In this document: positions 9,968-19,315 of the stretch, in pieces
How the letters are laid out: each line of letters begins with the position of its first letter
How positions within the stretch are numbered: position 1 is the stretch's first letter
Source of the DNA: Aliiglaciecola sp.
Lineage (GTDB): Bacteria > Pseudomonadota > Gammaproteobacteria > Enterobacterales > Alteromonadaceae
DNA: 64,000 nt
Direction: 5' to 3'
NCBI GenBank assembly: GCA_028356795.1
Contig: JAOMVH010000003.1
Span: 1-64,000, forward strand
Program-made: the position numbers and the translations under genes
The notes under the pieces: model-generated
What the model saw: only the letters and a program-made list of their open reading frames with translations
The model's database searches: none
What the model was told of the DNA's origin: nothing

Positions 9968-11380
9968 ATGTTTTTTAATGCGTTATCTCAGTTTTCAAAC
10001 AACGTTGCCGCGATAGAAGGCAATGAAAGACTCTCCTATACACAGTTAAATGATGCTCAAGGGGAATTGGCGACATCAATCGACAAATTAATTGGGAAAC
10101 CAAGCCAAGTCATACTAATTGAAGCTTACAATGGTATTTCAACGTTAATCGCTTACCTAGCCGTTCTAAATACAAATCATTGCGCCATTCTGGTTGAACC
10201 TTCTCCCCCTTCGGGTTCACTGAACAAAATCATTAAAGCGTTTGCCGTTAGTCTGGTGATTCAGTGTCGTGCCGATAAGCATCTCAATATTGAGGTTGTC
10301 AGCCATGATCAACAGCCCTTGGCAAGCAACAAAACCGCGGTATTGCTGACAACCTCTGGTTCTACTGGCACCGCCAAACATGTGGCATTGAGTCGTGATA
10401 ATTTGCAAGCTAATGCCGATTCCATTTGTGAATATTTGCCCATCCAATCGTTAGATAAAACCCTTTGTTCGCTGCCATTTTTTTATTCCTACGGCTTGTC
10501 TGTGATAAATACCCACTTAAATGCAGGCGCCTGTTGTGTCTTTACCAGTGCAAACCCAATATCCAAGGGGTATTGGCAGCTTATTAGTGAACACAAGGTC
10601 AATAGTATTGCAGGTGTGCCCTTTATCTACGAGATGTTACTTCGACTAAAGCTAACCGAAAAAGAGCTACCACACTTGCGATATTTGACGCAAGCGGGGG
10701 GAAAATTGTCGCCAGAAAAAATCAAAGCCTTGGGGCAATATGCAAAAGACAAGGGTAAACAGTTTTTTGTGATGTACGGGCAAACCGAGGCTACGGCTAG
10801 AATGGCATTTTTAGCGCCGCAAAAGGTGCTAGACAAACCAGAATCAATTGGCAACGCTATTGCTCATGGTGAATTTAAACTTATCAATGATTTGGGCCAG
10901 CTTATCGTTGAGCCGAATATTCCAGGGGAGCTTTATTACCAAGGACCGAACGTGATGCTAGGGTACGCGGACAGTCGGGAGGCATTAGCAACACTAGACA
11001 GTGAAAATTTGACGGGGTCTTGGCTAGCAACCGGCGATATGGCAATTGTCGATAGCGATGGCGATTACACCATTACCGGTCGAAAATCGCGCTTTGTTAA
11101 ATTTTCGGGCCAACGAATTGATTTGGATAGCTTAGAAACCTTACTTTCCAACAAAAAACGTCAAGTGATTTGTACGGGAGATGATGCGCAGTTGATAGTT
11201 GGACTTGTAGATAACAAACTGACATCAAATGAAAGTGAGGTCGTCTCACAATTGCATCGTCAGATGGGCATTCATCCCTCTAAAGTCTGCATAGTGCTTA
11301 TCGACACCATCCCGATCAATAAAAACGAGAAGACTGATTATCCTGCTTTGCGGTTATTGGCCCAAGGATTAAGCCAATGA
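9968..11380 (+). CDS. AMP-dependent acyl-CoA/acyl-ACP ligase
   Basis: TTSGSTGTAKHVALSRDNL (P-loop), MYGQTEAT, ATGDMAIVDSDGDYTITGRKSRFVK. Confidence 0.9.
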   Translation: MFFNALSQFSNNVAAIEGNERLSYTQLNDAQGELATSIDKLIGKPSQVILIEAYNGISTLIAYLAVLNTNHCAILVEPSPPSGSLNKIIKAFAVSLVIQCRADKHLNIEVVSHDQQPLASNKTAVLLTTSGSTGTAKHVALSRDNLQANADSICEYLPIQSLDKTLCSLPFFYSYGLSVINTHLNAGACCVFTSANPISKGYWQLISEHKVNSIAGVPFIYEMLLRLKLTEKELPHLRYLTQAGGKLSPEKIKALGQYAKDKGKQFFVMYGQTEATARMAFLAPQKVLDKPESIGNAIAHGEFKLINDLGQLIVEPNIPGELYYQGPNVMLGYADSREALATLDSENLTGSWLATGDMAIVDSDGDYTITGRKSRFVKFSGQRIDLDSLETLLSNKKRQVICTGDDAQLIVGLVDNKLTSNESEVVSQLHRQMGIHPSKVCIVLIDTIPINKNEKTDYPALRLLAQGLSQ

Positions 11381-12483
11381 TCAGCTTAATGACTCGCCCT
11401 GACATGGAGAATTACCTAACCCAATTCGAATCTCTCTTGCAGCATGACGTTTATGGATTACTCCAAGAACAAAAAGAACAAATTCTGTGCAACATACTTG
11501 ACGCGCTGCACAAACATCATGAGCAGCACTGTGAAGCCTATGGCCGCATCGTCAATGATGAAAATGACTCATTCAATATGTTGAGTGATTTTCCATATTT
11601 GGCTGTGCGACTATTTAAACAGTTGGATTTAAGAAGCATAGACAAACAGGATGTGTATAGAGTGTTGCAGTCTTCTGGCACCACCAGTCAACAACCTGCA
11701 AGGGTCTATCTAGATAAAGTCACCAGTGCTCGTCAAAGCAAAGTACTAGTGAAAATTTTGCAAGATAGCATTGGTAAACAGCGGTTGCCGATGTTAATCA
11801 TTGATAGCCCAAGTGTGCTTAAAGATAAAGCCAAGTTCAGCGCACGAGGAGCGGGTATTCAAGGTCTTTCTTTTTTTGGGCGAGATCACACTTATGCGCT
11901 AGACGACAACATGCAGCCAAACTGGCCCGTGATTGACGCGTTTCACGACAAGTATGCGGGCCAACCGGTGTTGATGTTTGGTTTTACTTATATGGTGTGG
12001 CTATATTTTGTGCAACAGCTATCGAGCTCACAGCGCACCTTACACTTTGATAAAGGCATACTGCTGCACTCTGGTGGGTGGAAAAAGCTCGAACAAGCGA
12101 AAGTCGACAATGATTCGTTCAAAGCGACCTTGTTAAAAACCACCGGTATCTCTAGGTGTTTTAATTTCTATGGCATGGCAGAGCAGGTTGGTTCGGTATT
12201 TGTGGAATGTGCACATGGTCATTTACATGCCCCTGTTTTTGCTGATGTGATCGTGCGCGACCCGTTTACCCTAGCATGCAGCCCAAATGGCGAGTTGGGT
12301 TTACTACAAGTGCTTTCTGCCGTGCCAAGCAGCTACCCAGGACACAGCATACTAACAGAAGATCTCGGCACCTTGTTAGGGGTCGATGATTGTCCTTGTG
12401 GGCGCAAAGGCAAGTACTTTTCAGTGCAAGGACGTTTGCCCAAAACCGAGGTGAGGGGATGCAGTGATACACATAAAGGGTGA
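11377..12483 (+). CDS. LuxE-like acyl-protein synthetase
   Basis: LQSSGTTSQQPARVYLDKVTSARQ, LLHSGGWKK, FNFYGMAEQVGSVFVEC; LuxE family pattern. Confidence 0.85.
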   Translation: MISLMTRPDMENYLTQFESLLQHDVYGLLQEQKEQILCNILDALHKHHEQHCEAYGRIVNDENDSFNMLSDFPYLAVRLFKQLDLRSIDKQDVYRVLQSSGTTSQQPARVYLDKVTSARQSKVLVKILQDSIGKQRLPMLIIDSPSVLKDKAKFSARGAGIQGLSFFGRDHTYALDDNMQPNWPVIDAFHDKYAGQPVLMFGFTYMVWLYFVQQLSSSQRTLHFDKGILLHSGGWKKLEQAKVDNDSFKATLLKTTGISRCFNFYGMAEQVGSVFVECAHGHLHAPVFADVIVRDPFTLACSPNGELGLLQVLSAVPSSYPGHSILTEDLGTLLGVDDCPCGRKGKYFSVQGRLPKTEVRGCSDTHKG

Positions 12484-12507
12484 ACGAATGAAATCAAAAG
12501 GGCAGTC

Positions 12508-13734
12508 ATGCAAGCGTTAACCATATTAGCGCCAACAGGCGTGGATGAACGTTCACATGAAGAGACTGCACAATTGCAGCAAGTGCAGGTTGCCATTGAT
12601 GCCACACCGCTGAGTGTCGATCACCCATTGTGTTTGGATTTTTTGCAAGATTTGTCGAAACGCCTGTTAAGTGCAGCAAATGCAAAAAAACACCCTGAAC
12701 TTGTGGCATTAGGCTTCTGGTTGCGCAGAAATAATCTTAATGCATTATTTTTGCTATATGATACAAGCAGTGAAACCAATACGCCTATTCGCAAACCACT
12801 TGGGCTTGTGGTGCATTTTACACCTAGCAATGTGGATACCATGTTCATTTATAGCTGGGTTTGTGCCTTGCTATGCGGCAACAACAATATTATCCGTGTC
12901 GCAACGGCTAAAACGGATTTGCAAGACACCTTGCTGGCAACCATTGACGAACTTCTCAACACATCAACTTATTATGACATTGCTATTCGCAATTGTTTTG
13001 TCAGCTATGCAAAAGATTCTCAAGTCAGTGCCATGTTGTCGCGGGTTGCGGATGCTCGTGTAATTTGGGGAGGTGACGAAAGTGTCACTGCCATTCGGTC
13101 ACTTGATTGCAAGCCGCGCTGCAGAGACATTTGTTTTGCCGATCGCTATTCGGCAACACTCATCGCCCTAAACGCTGATCATTCTTCTACGCAGGTTGAT
13201 GATTTGGCGCGTAAAATCCGAAAAGACACAGAGCCATATCATCAACAGGCGTGTTCATCACCAAGAGTTATGTATTTTATTGGCAGTAGCACGCTGCTGA
13301 TTGATTTGCTTGAAAGGTTGGATCACATTGCTCATGGCTCCGATGATTCGATAACACGGGCTAACAATCAATTGGTAAATTCTCAATTGGTCAAAAGTGT
13401 TGATTCTGAGGCGAAGGTGTTTGCATTTGACAATATCACAGCCGCGGTGGTGAAGGGCGTATCTGAACAAATGATGGATTGGCATGGTGGTGAAAACGTG
13501 TTTTATATTCGTCATATTGAGCATGTTGATGCCATCTATAATGATGCTGTGACGAAGTTGCAAACCCTCAGCTATTTTGGCGTTGACAAAGAAGCACTAT
13601 TAAAGCTTTCAAGTGATTCGTCGATATCAGGAATAGATAGAATTGTACCTGTTGGACAGGCATTAGATTTTTCACCCGATTGGGATGGGTATCAGTTGCG
13701 AGAACAATTAACTCGCAGCGTGGTGCTTCGTTAA
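12508..13734 (+). CDS. LuxC-like acyl-CoA/acyl-protein reductase
   Basis: GLVVHFTPSNVDTMFIYSWVCALLCGNNNIIR and catalytic-Cys segment QQACSSPRVMYFIG, LuxC family pattern. Confidence 0.87.
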   Translation: MQALTILAPTGVDERSHEETAQLQQVQVAIDATPLSVDHPLCLDFLQDLSKRLLSAANAKKHPELVALGFWLRRNNLNALFLLYDTSSETNTPIRKPLGLVVHFTPSNVDTMFIYSWVCALLCGNNNIIRVATAKTDLQDTLLATIDELLNTSTYYDIAIRNCFVSYAKDSQVSAMLSRVADARVIWGGDESVTAIRSLDCKPRCRDICFADRYSATLIALNADHSSTQVDDLARKIRKDTEPYHQQACSSPRVMYFIGSSTLLIDLLERLDHIAHGSDDSITRANNQLVNSQLVKSVDSEAKVFAFDNITAAVVKGVSEQMMDWHGGENVFYIRHIEHVDAIYNDAVTKLQTLSYFGVDKEALLKLSSDSSISGIDRIVPVGQALDFSPDWDGYQLREQLTRSVVLR

Positions 13735-13785
13735 CCCTCTCGGTTTTTTCGTTTATCATTCATTACGTCTTGGAACATAAATAGT

Positions 13786-15087
13786 ATGACAAAAGTAGTT
13801 TACGTGGGGATGAGTGCCGACCTTGTTCATCCCGGCCACCTGAATATAATTAAAGAAGCGGCAAAATTAGGACAAGTGACGGTGGGTCTATTAACTGATC
13901 AGGCGATAGCCAGTTATAAACGCGTGCCCTTTATGGAGTTCGAGCAACGTAAGCAAGTCATCGAAAATATCAAAGGTGTGCATACGGTTGTTACGCAGTC
14001 TACGCTCGACTATGTACCGAATTTAGAATCGATCAAACCTGATTATGTGGTACACGGTGACGATTGGAAAACTGGTGTTCAAAGTAAGACTCGTCAACGG
14101 GTGATTGATTGTTTGAAGCCGTGGGACGGTGAATTAGTTGAAGTTTCATATACACAGGGAATTTCTTCTACTCAGTTGCACAATGCCATGAAAGAAATCG
14201 GCACGACACCGCAAGTGCGTTTGAAATCACTCAAGCGCTTGTTAAATGCCAAGCCCCTTGTGCGATTTTTAGATATTCACAATGCCTTGTCTGGCTTGAT
14301 TATTGAAAACACCAAAATCACTACCGAACAGGGCGAGCAAGAGTTTGACGGCATGTGGGGGAGTAGCTTGACTGACTCTACGGCAAAGGGAAAGCCAGAT
14401 ATCGAAGCAGTTGATGTGTCATCGCGCATGAGCACCCTTAACGAAGTCCTCGAGGTAACATCCAAACCAATTATTTATGATGGTGATACCGGTGGAAAGA
14501 CTGAGCATTTCGTATTTACGGTCAAAACGTTGGAGCGACTTGGTGTATCCGCGGTTATTATTGAGGATAAAACCGGCCTCAAGAAAAACTCGTTATTTGG
14601 CACCGAAGTCGCGCAAACACAAGATAGCATCGAAAACTTTAGTCAGAAAATTCAAGCGGGGAAAAATGCTCAGGCAACTGATGATTTTATGATTTTTGCG
14701 CGAATCGAGAGCTTAATTTTAGGACAAAGTGTTGAACATGCACTGGAAAGAGCGCAAGCGTTTTTAGATGCCGGTGCTGATGGGATCATGATCCATAGCC
14801 GTAATAAAAGCCCCGATGAAATATTCAGTTTCTGTGATAAGTACAATCAGATCCCGAATCGGAAAACCTTGGTAGTTGTGCCCTCGAGCTTCAATAAAGT
14901 GTATGAGCAAGAGCTGCAAGCCAGAGGCGTGAATATTGTTATTTACGCCAATCAACTTTTGCGCAGCGCGTATCCTGCCATGGTGAATACCGCTCAATCA
15001 ATCTTGCAACATGGCCGCTCCGCTGAAGTGGACGAAAACATGATGCCGATTAAGCAGATTTTAGAATTGATACCAGGTGGAAAGTAG
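13786..15087 (+). CDS. Fused cytidylyltransferase (N-term) - phosphoenolpyruvate mutase (C-term)
   Basis: N-term HxGH nucleotidyltransferase ([10 protein letters not shown]); C-term PEP mutase signature [10 protein letters not shown] = EDKXXXXXNS (14563-14592). Confidence 0.93.
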   Translation: MTKVVYVGMSADLVHPGHLNIIKEAAKLGQVTVGLLTDQAIASYKRVPFMEFEQRKQVIENIKGVHTVVTQSTLDYVPNLESIKPDYVVHGDDWKTGVQSKTRQRVIDCLKPWDGELVEVSYTQGISSTQLHNAMKEIGTTPQVRLKSLKRLLNAKPLVRFLDIHNALSGLIIENTKITTEQGEQEFDGMWGSSLTDSTAKGKPDIEAVDVSSRMSTLNEVLEVTSKPIIYDGDTGGKTEHFVFTVKTLERLGVSAVIIEDKTGLKKNSLFGTEVAQTQDSIENFSQKIQAGKNAQATDDFMIFARIESLILGQSVEHALERAQAFLDAGADGIMIHSRNKSPDEIFSFCDKYNQIPNRKTLVVVPSSFNKVYEQELQARGVNIVIYANQLLRSAYPAMVNTAQSILQHGRSAEVDENMMPIKQILELIPGGK

Positions 15088-16220
15088 TGATAGAGCCAAA
15101 GCAATTTTGTGACATCTTGCTGAAAAACAACGTCGATTTTTTCTGCGGTGTTCCCGATTCATTGCTTAAAGAACTGTGTGCCTATATTGATGATCAGTTC
15201 TCATCACAGCAACACATTATTACTGCCAATGAAGGAAATGCGGTAGGCTTGGCGATGGGACGATTTTTAGGCAGCAACTCGCCCGCCGTTGTGTATATGC
15301 AAAACTCAGGTTTGGGTAACGCAGTGAATCCCTTGACCTCCCTTGCTGATCCTAAAGTATACAGCGTTCCTATGTTATTAGTGGTTGGTTGGCGAGGTGA
15401 GCCTGGCGTGAAAGATGAACCGCAGCACGTCATGCAAGGACAAATCACCGAACAGCAATTAGCGATACTCGATATTCCGTATGTGGTGTTGCATGCGCAG
15501 TCTGATAACCAAGGTGCCCTTGAGCCATTGTTACAACAAATGCGCTCACAAAGTCGACCGGTAGCCGTGTTGGTGAAAAAAGGCACCTTCAGTAGCTTTA
15601 AATCAGACAAAAAAGTAAGTGTGGTTAAGTATGCCATGAAGCGCGAAGAAGCGTTAAATGTACTGCTGAGCGAATTTGACGGTGACGATATTGTGGTATC
15701 CACAACGGGCAAAACTTCTCGAGAGGTATTTGAATTACGCAAAGCTAGAGGGGAGGCTGCTTCGGACTTTTTAACCGTTGGCGGCATGGGACACACCTTG
15801 TCTATCGCTATGGGGGTTGCATTGGCTCAACAAGATCGTAAAGTCATCGCCATTGATGGTGATGGCTCTATGTTGATGCACATGGGCGCGCTTCCCATTG
15901 CTGGGAGTCATGCAACAAACAACCTAGTTCATATCGTCTTGAATAACCAATGCCATGAGTCGGTAGGTGGTCAACCTACCGTAGCGGGTAACATTGACTT
16001 GCAGCGGATTGCCATCGCATCCGGTTACAAACAATACTTTAGCGCCAGTGAGCAAGATACTATTGCCAAAACATGGAAGCAGATAGCACAAAGTAATGGA
16101 CCTGCACTATTCGAAATAAAAATAGCCAAAGGTGCCAGAAGCGACCTAGGCCGCCCAACGAGTAGTCCTGTAGAAAATAAGCGTGCTTTCATGGAGCATG
16201 TGGGAAGCTTAAATGATTGA
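15087..16220 (+). CDS. Phosphonopyruvate decarboxylase (ThDP-dependent)
   Basis: FFCGVPDSLLKELCAY, TANEGNAVGLAMGRFLG, GDGSMLMHMGALP; overlaps PEP mutase stop. Confidence 0.92.
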   Translation: MIEPKQFCDILLKNNVDFFCGVPDSLLKELCAYIDDQFSSQQHIITANEGNAVGLAMGRFLGSNSPAVVYMQNSGLGNAVNPLTSLADPKVYSVPMLLVVGWRGEPGVKDEPQHVMQGQITEQQLAILDIPYVVLHAQSDNQGALEPLLQQMRSQSRPVAVLVKKGTFSSFKSDKKVSVVKYAMKREEALNVLLSEFDGDDIVVSTTGKTSREVFELRKARGEAASDFLTVGGMGHTLSIAMGVALAQQDRKVIAIDGDGSMLMHMGALPIAGSHATNNLVHIVLNNQCHESVGGQPTVAGNIDLQRIAIASGYKQYFSASEQDTIAKTWKQIAQSNGPALFEIKIAKGARSDLGRPTSSPVENKRAFMEHVGSLND

Positions 16221-17286
16221 GAGGCTGGCAGATTATCCTGACGTCAACATCGTCGAATGTGATGATGTGATGTCTGTATTACCGCGATTAGTTTGTAGCG
16301 GCAATATATTGCTGGTCACCAGTAAAGGATTTGTTAAAAGAGGCACAGTTTCACGCCTTCTGGAGTCGCTAGGGACTGACCGCGTTATGGTGTTTGATGA
16401 AGTAACGCCAAACCCTGAAAAAAGCCACCTTCAACGTGCAAGTGGTGACTTTGCTGGTAAAGGTATTCAACAAGTTATTGCCCTAGGTGGCGGCAGTGTC
16501 ATCGATGCCGCAAAAGTATTTTGTGGCTTACTCAGCTATCCCAACTATTCACTGGACGAATTATTATCAACCGATGTGGTTGAGAATCGCATCAACCTAA
16601 TTGCCATTCCTACAACTTCAGGAACTGGCGCAGAGGTAACGCCCTTTGCCACCGTTTGGCAATCTGATATTGGCAAAAAGTATTCGCTTTATGGAGTGCG
16701 ACCCAATATCGCGGTGCTAGATTCAAGTTTGACTAACTCTTTACCGGAAAAACAGACACTTTATCCATCTCTTGATGCACTATCTCATGCCATAGAGTCA
16801 CTTTGGAACATTAATAGCACAGAGCAATCACGAGAATATGCGCTTTATGCCATTGACCTTATTTGTGACAATTTACCTTTGGTCTTAAACAATCCAAGTG
16901 ATTTTCTTGCGCGTAAAAATTTGCAAATAGCATCTAGCGCAGCAGGAATGGCAATTTCGATCACTAAAACTGCGATCGCACACGCTATTTCTTATCCTCT
17001 TACCATGCAGTTTAATGTCCCCCATGGATTGGCGTGTAGCTTCACCATAAATAGCATTATCAATATATTTGGAGCGGAGCAATTAAACTTAGACTCAGAG
17101 TTAGCATCCAAGGTGCAGGGACTACTAAGATCACTAAATTTGCCAAATGAAATCGAATCCTATGTTAGTTGGGACATTTTGCTAAGTGAATTAACTACGC
17201 CGCTAGATCCCAGCAGGGCTGGAAAATTTATTATAAATTTTGAAAAACTGAATGTTCAAGAGATCTTACTCGTTGCAAAAGCGTGA
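16213..17286 (+). CDS. Iron-containing alcohol dehydrogenase, probable phosphonoacetaldehyde reductase
   Basis: IALGGGSVIDAAKVF, IPTTSGTGAEVTPFATVW; 8-nt overlap with Ppd. Confidence 0.85.
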   Translation: MIERLADYPDVNIVECDDVMSVLPRLVCSGNILLVTSKGFVKRGTVSRLLESLGTDRVMVFDEVTPNPEKSHLQRASGDFAGKGIQQVIALGGGSVIDAAKVFCGLLSYPNYSLDELLSTDVVENRINLIAIPTTSGTGAEVTPFATVWQSDIGKKYSLYGVRPNIAVLDSSLTNSLPEKQTLYPSLDALSHAIESLWNINSTEQSREYALYAIDLICDNLPLVLNNPSDFLARKNLQIASSAAGMAISITKTAIAHAISYPLTMQFNVPHGLACSFTINSIINIFGAEQLNLDSELASKVQGLLRSLNLPNEIESYVSWDILLSELTTPLDPSRAGKFIINFEKLNVQEILLVAKA

Positions 17287-17303
17287 TAGATGAGGAAGCG
17301 TGA

Positions 17304-18236
17304 ATGAAAACTCAAACTTTGTTATTTGGTGCCGGACAAGGATCTCGAATTTATATGGAGAATAACCTCGAGACCCGCGAATTTATTGGTTTTTTGGATA
17401 ACGACAAATCCAAGCATGGCGAAATTTTTGAAGGGCTACCAATACATCATCCATCGTTTATCAATGAGTTAGAATTTGATGAGGTGGTAATTACCACACA
17501 ATGGGCATTGGAAGTTCAACATCAGTTATTAGATGAACTTCATATCTCTAAAGATAAAGTCATCTTGCCAGAGAAAAATCAATTAAAAAAAATAACGCCA
17601 TTTGAAAACCCCAAAACCAGAAATCTAGCCAGAGACATTGTCAAAACAATTTGCCGAAAGGCTATTGATGGAAATGTTCCAATTGTTGTTGATTTTGGCA
17701 CGCTGTTGGGTCTCATTAGAGACCAAGACATTATTGAGTGGGATGATGATGTTGATTTTGCAGCGCCAATCGACTCCCTTGAAAGTGTTGAACGGTTATT
17801 TACCGATTTTGTTTCTGAAGTAAATCTTGGAGTCGATTGGATACTGGAAAAAGTGACCGATAGTCAAAATGATATATCGGGTTTTCTGCTTAAATTTAGT
17901 GATCCCACAACAACAATGGTTGAGTTTACAAGCTCTATTAGTTTTAGAAAAAATGTAGCGGAAAAGTCGATTCATATGCCAAGTCTTGGCATGTGGTTTT
18001 CACCCCAAATTCATTTTAGTGGCGTTGACACCATTGAGTGGCAGGGAAATTTAATCGCTGTACCTATTAATTATGAGGCTTACTTAACCTTCCAATATGG
18101 TGATTGGAAAACACCCAAGAAAAATATTCAATTAAGTGATTATGCGAACATCCAGTCAGTTGACTTTGCTGATATTCAAAAAGCAAAATTCCAAGCAAAA
18201 CAAATTAATCAGACTAAAGAAGAAAAACGAAAGTGA
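17304..18236 (+). CDS. LicD-family phosphotransferase with N-terminal Rossmann-like (PglD-N-like) domain
   Basis: VDFGTLLGLIRDQDIIEWDDDVDFAAP is the LicD core; N-term LLFGAGQGSRIYMENN...IGFLDNDKSKHG. Confidence 0.85.
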   Translation: MKTQTLLFGAGQGSRIYMENNLETREFIGFLDNDKSKHGEIFEGLPIHHPSFINELEFDEVVITTQWALEVQHQLLDELHISKDKVILPEKNQLKKITPFENPKTRNLARDIVKTICRKAIDGNVPIVVDFGTLLGLIRDQDIIEWDDDVDFAAPIDSLESVERLFTDFVSEVNLGVDWILEKVTDSQNDISGFLLKFSDPTTTMVEFTSSISFRKNVAEKSIHMPSLGMWFSPQIHFSGVDTIEWQGNLIAVPINYEAYLTFQYGDWKTPKKNIQLSDYANIQSVDFADIQKAKFQAKQINQTKEEKRK

Positions 18237-19297
18237 CAGATAAGTCAGGTTTGTTTTTGGTCCAATCTCCTTTGCATATATATAATGCTTGCGAAGCCAT
18301 TCGCAAGTTCGACATAGCTAAGCCAACATTTCTCATTGTGACAAGCAAACATAATGTCAAATGGTCGGAAATGATGCGAGATTTACTGCCAGCTAATACG
18401 GAGCATCGATTTTGTGAACGTGATGATCTCGATATAGCTGCTTGTACCAAAGAATATGTTGGTCACATTCAATTCTTTAAGCAACAGAAGTATGACTATG
18501 TTTTCTTTTCAGATTCACGTTTGTACATTTTTGTTGATATCGTCAATTCACTGCAAAATGAAAACACGTTTTTAATGGACGATGGATCGGGAATAATACA
18601 GACCGTGCATACGTTAGAGCAGACTGGGCGTTATTTTGACACAACACAAAGTTCCCAGAAAGAAAGACGACAAGAGATCGAAAAAATAAAGCGTAAGTAT
18701 GACCTGTGGCAACTTGCATCATGCAAATACAATTTATTTACTGCATTTGACTTTAAAGATGGAGAACACTTTAAGGTAGTTGCGAATCCCATGCGCACAC
18801 TTTGCCACAAGCATGAAAAACTTGATCACCAAAGCGTGCTAATACTGGGTGTTCCTTTTATAAAAATCAATTACATGTCATCAGAAAAGTATTGTGACTA
18901 TTTAGTTGCGCTTAGCGCATTTTATACAGGCAAGCGCTTGTTATATTTACCCCATCCGCGAGAAGATATGAGCTATCTTCATAGCAAATGTATAGACTCA
19001 GGTATTGAGGTTGTTAGTACGCACTTAACCGCTGAAAAATACTTAATGAGTTTGAACCCTGCTCCAGCGATTGTGACTGGTTTTTATTCCGCAGCACTGT
19101 GGTACATCGCTAAATTCCAACCTGAAATTTGTGTTGAAGCACATCGATTCCATTTAAGCGATATTACACTGCCTCCTTCTCAGATGATGTCTAGAAGCAG
19201 CCATTTAAGTATCTTGGATATTGTCGACTTGGTTTATGACTATTACACTCTAAGGATGAGGGTCATTGAACCACTTTTAAAGCCGAGCGTAGCGTAA
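18233..19297 (+). CDS. GT52/polysialyltransferase-like protein
   Basis: GLFLVQSPLHIYNACEAI...FLMDDGSGIIQTVHTLEQTG resembles bacterial sialyl-/polysialyltransferases; GTG start overlaps licD-like stop. Confidence 0.55.
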   Translation: MTDKSGLFLVQSPLHIYNACEAIRKFDIAKPTFLIVTSKHNVKWSEMMRDLLPANTEHRFCERDDLDIAACTKEYVGHIQFFKQQKYDYVFFSDSRLYIFVDIVNSLQNENTFLMDDGSGIIQTVHTLEQTGRYFDTTQSSQKERRQEIEKIKRKYDLWQLASCKYNLFTAFDFKDGEHFKVVANPMRTLCHKHEKLDHQSVLILGVPFIKINYMSSEKYCDYLVALSAFYTGKRLLYLPHPREDMSYLHSKCIDSGIEVVSTHLTAEKYLMSLNPAPAIVTGFYSAALWYIAKFQPEICVEAHRFHLSDITLPPSQMMSRSSHLSILDIVDLVYDYYTLRMRVIEPLLKPSVA

Positions 19298-19315
19298 CGC
19301 ACTATTAGGTAAAAA

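Noticed and set aside
10271-10278. GCCGATAA as sigma-28 -10 box in the acyl-AMP ligase gene
   Set aside because: Coding sequence with no TAAA-like element at N15 spacing.
9001-13734. Bioluminescence lux operon
   Set aside because: Only LuxE- and LuxC-like genes occur; no luxA, luxB or luxD is present and the neighbours are sugar and phosphonate genes.
15087-16220. Acetolactate synthase-like annotation for the ThDP enzyme
   Set aside because: Position immediately after PEP mutase, short length and GVPDSLLKELC motif fit phosphonopyruvate decarboxylase much better.
16213-17286. KdnB-type (8-amino-Kdo) role for the Fe-alcohol dehydrogenase
   Set aside because: No adjacent KdnA-type aminotransferase, and it overlaps phosphonopyruvate decarboxylase, so a phosphonoacetaldehyde reductase role is more likely.
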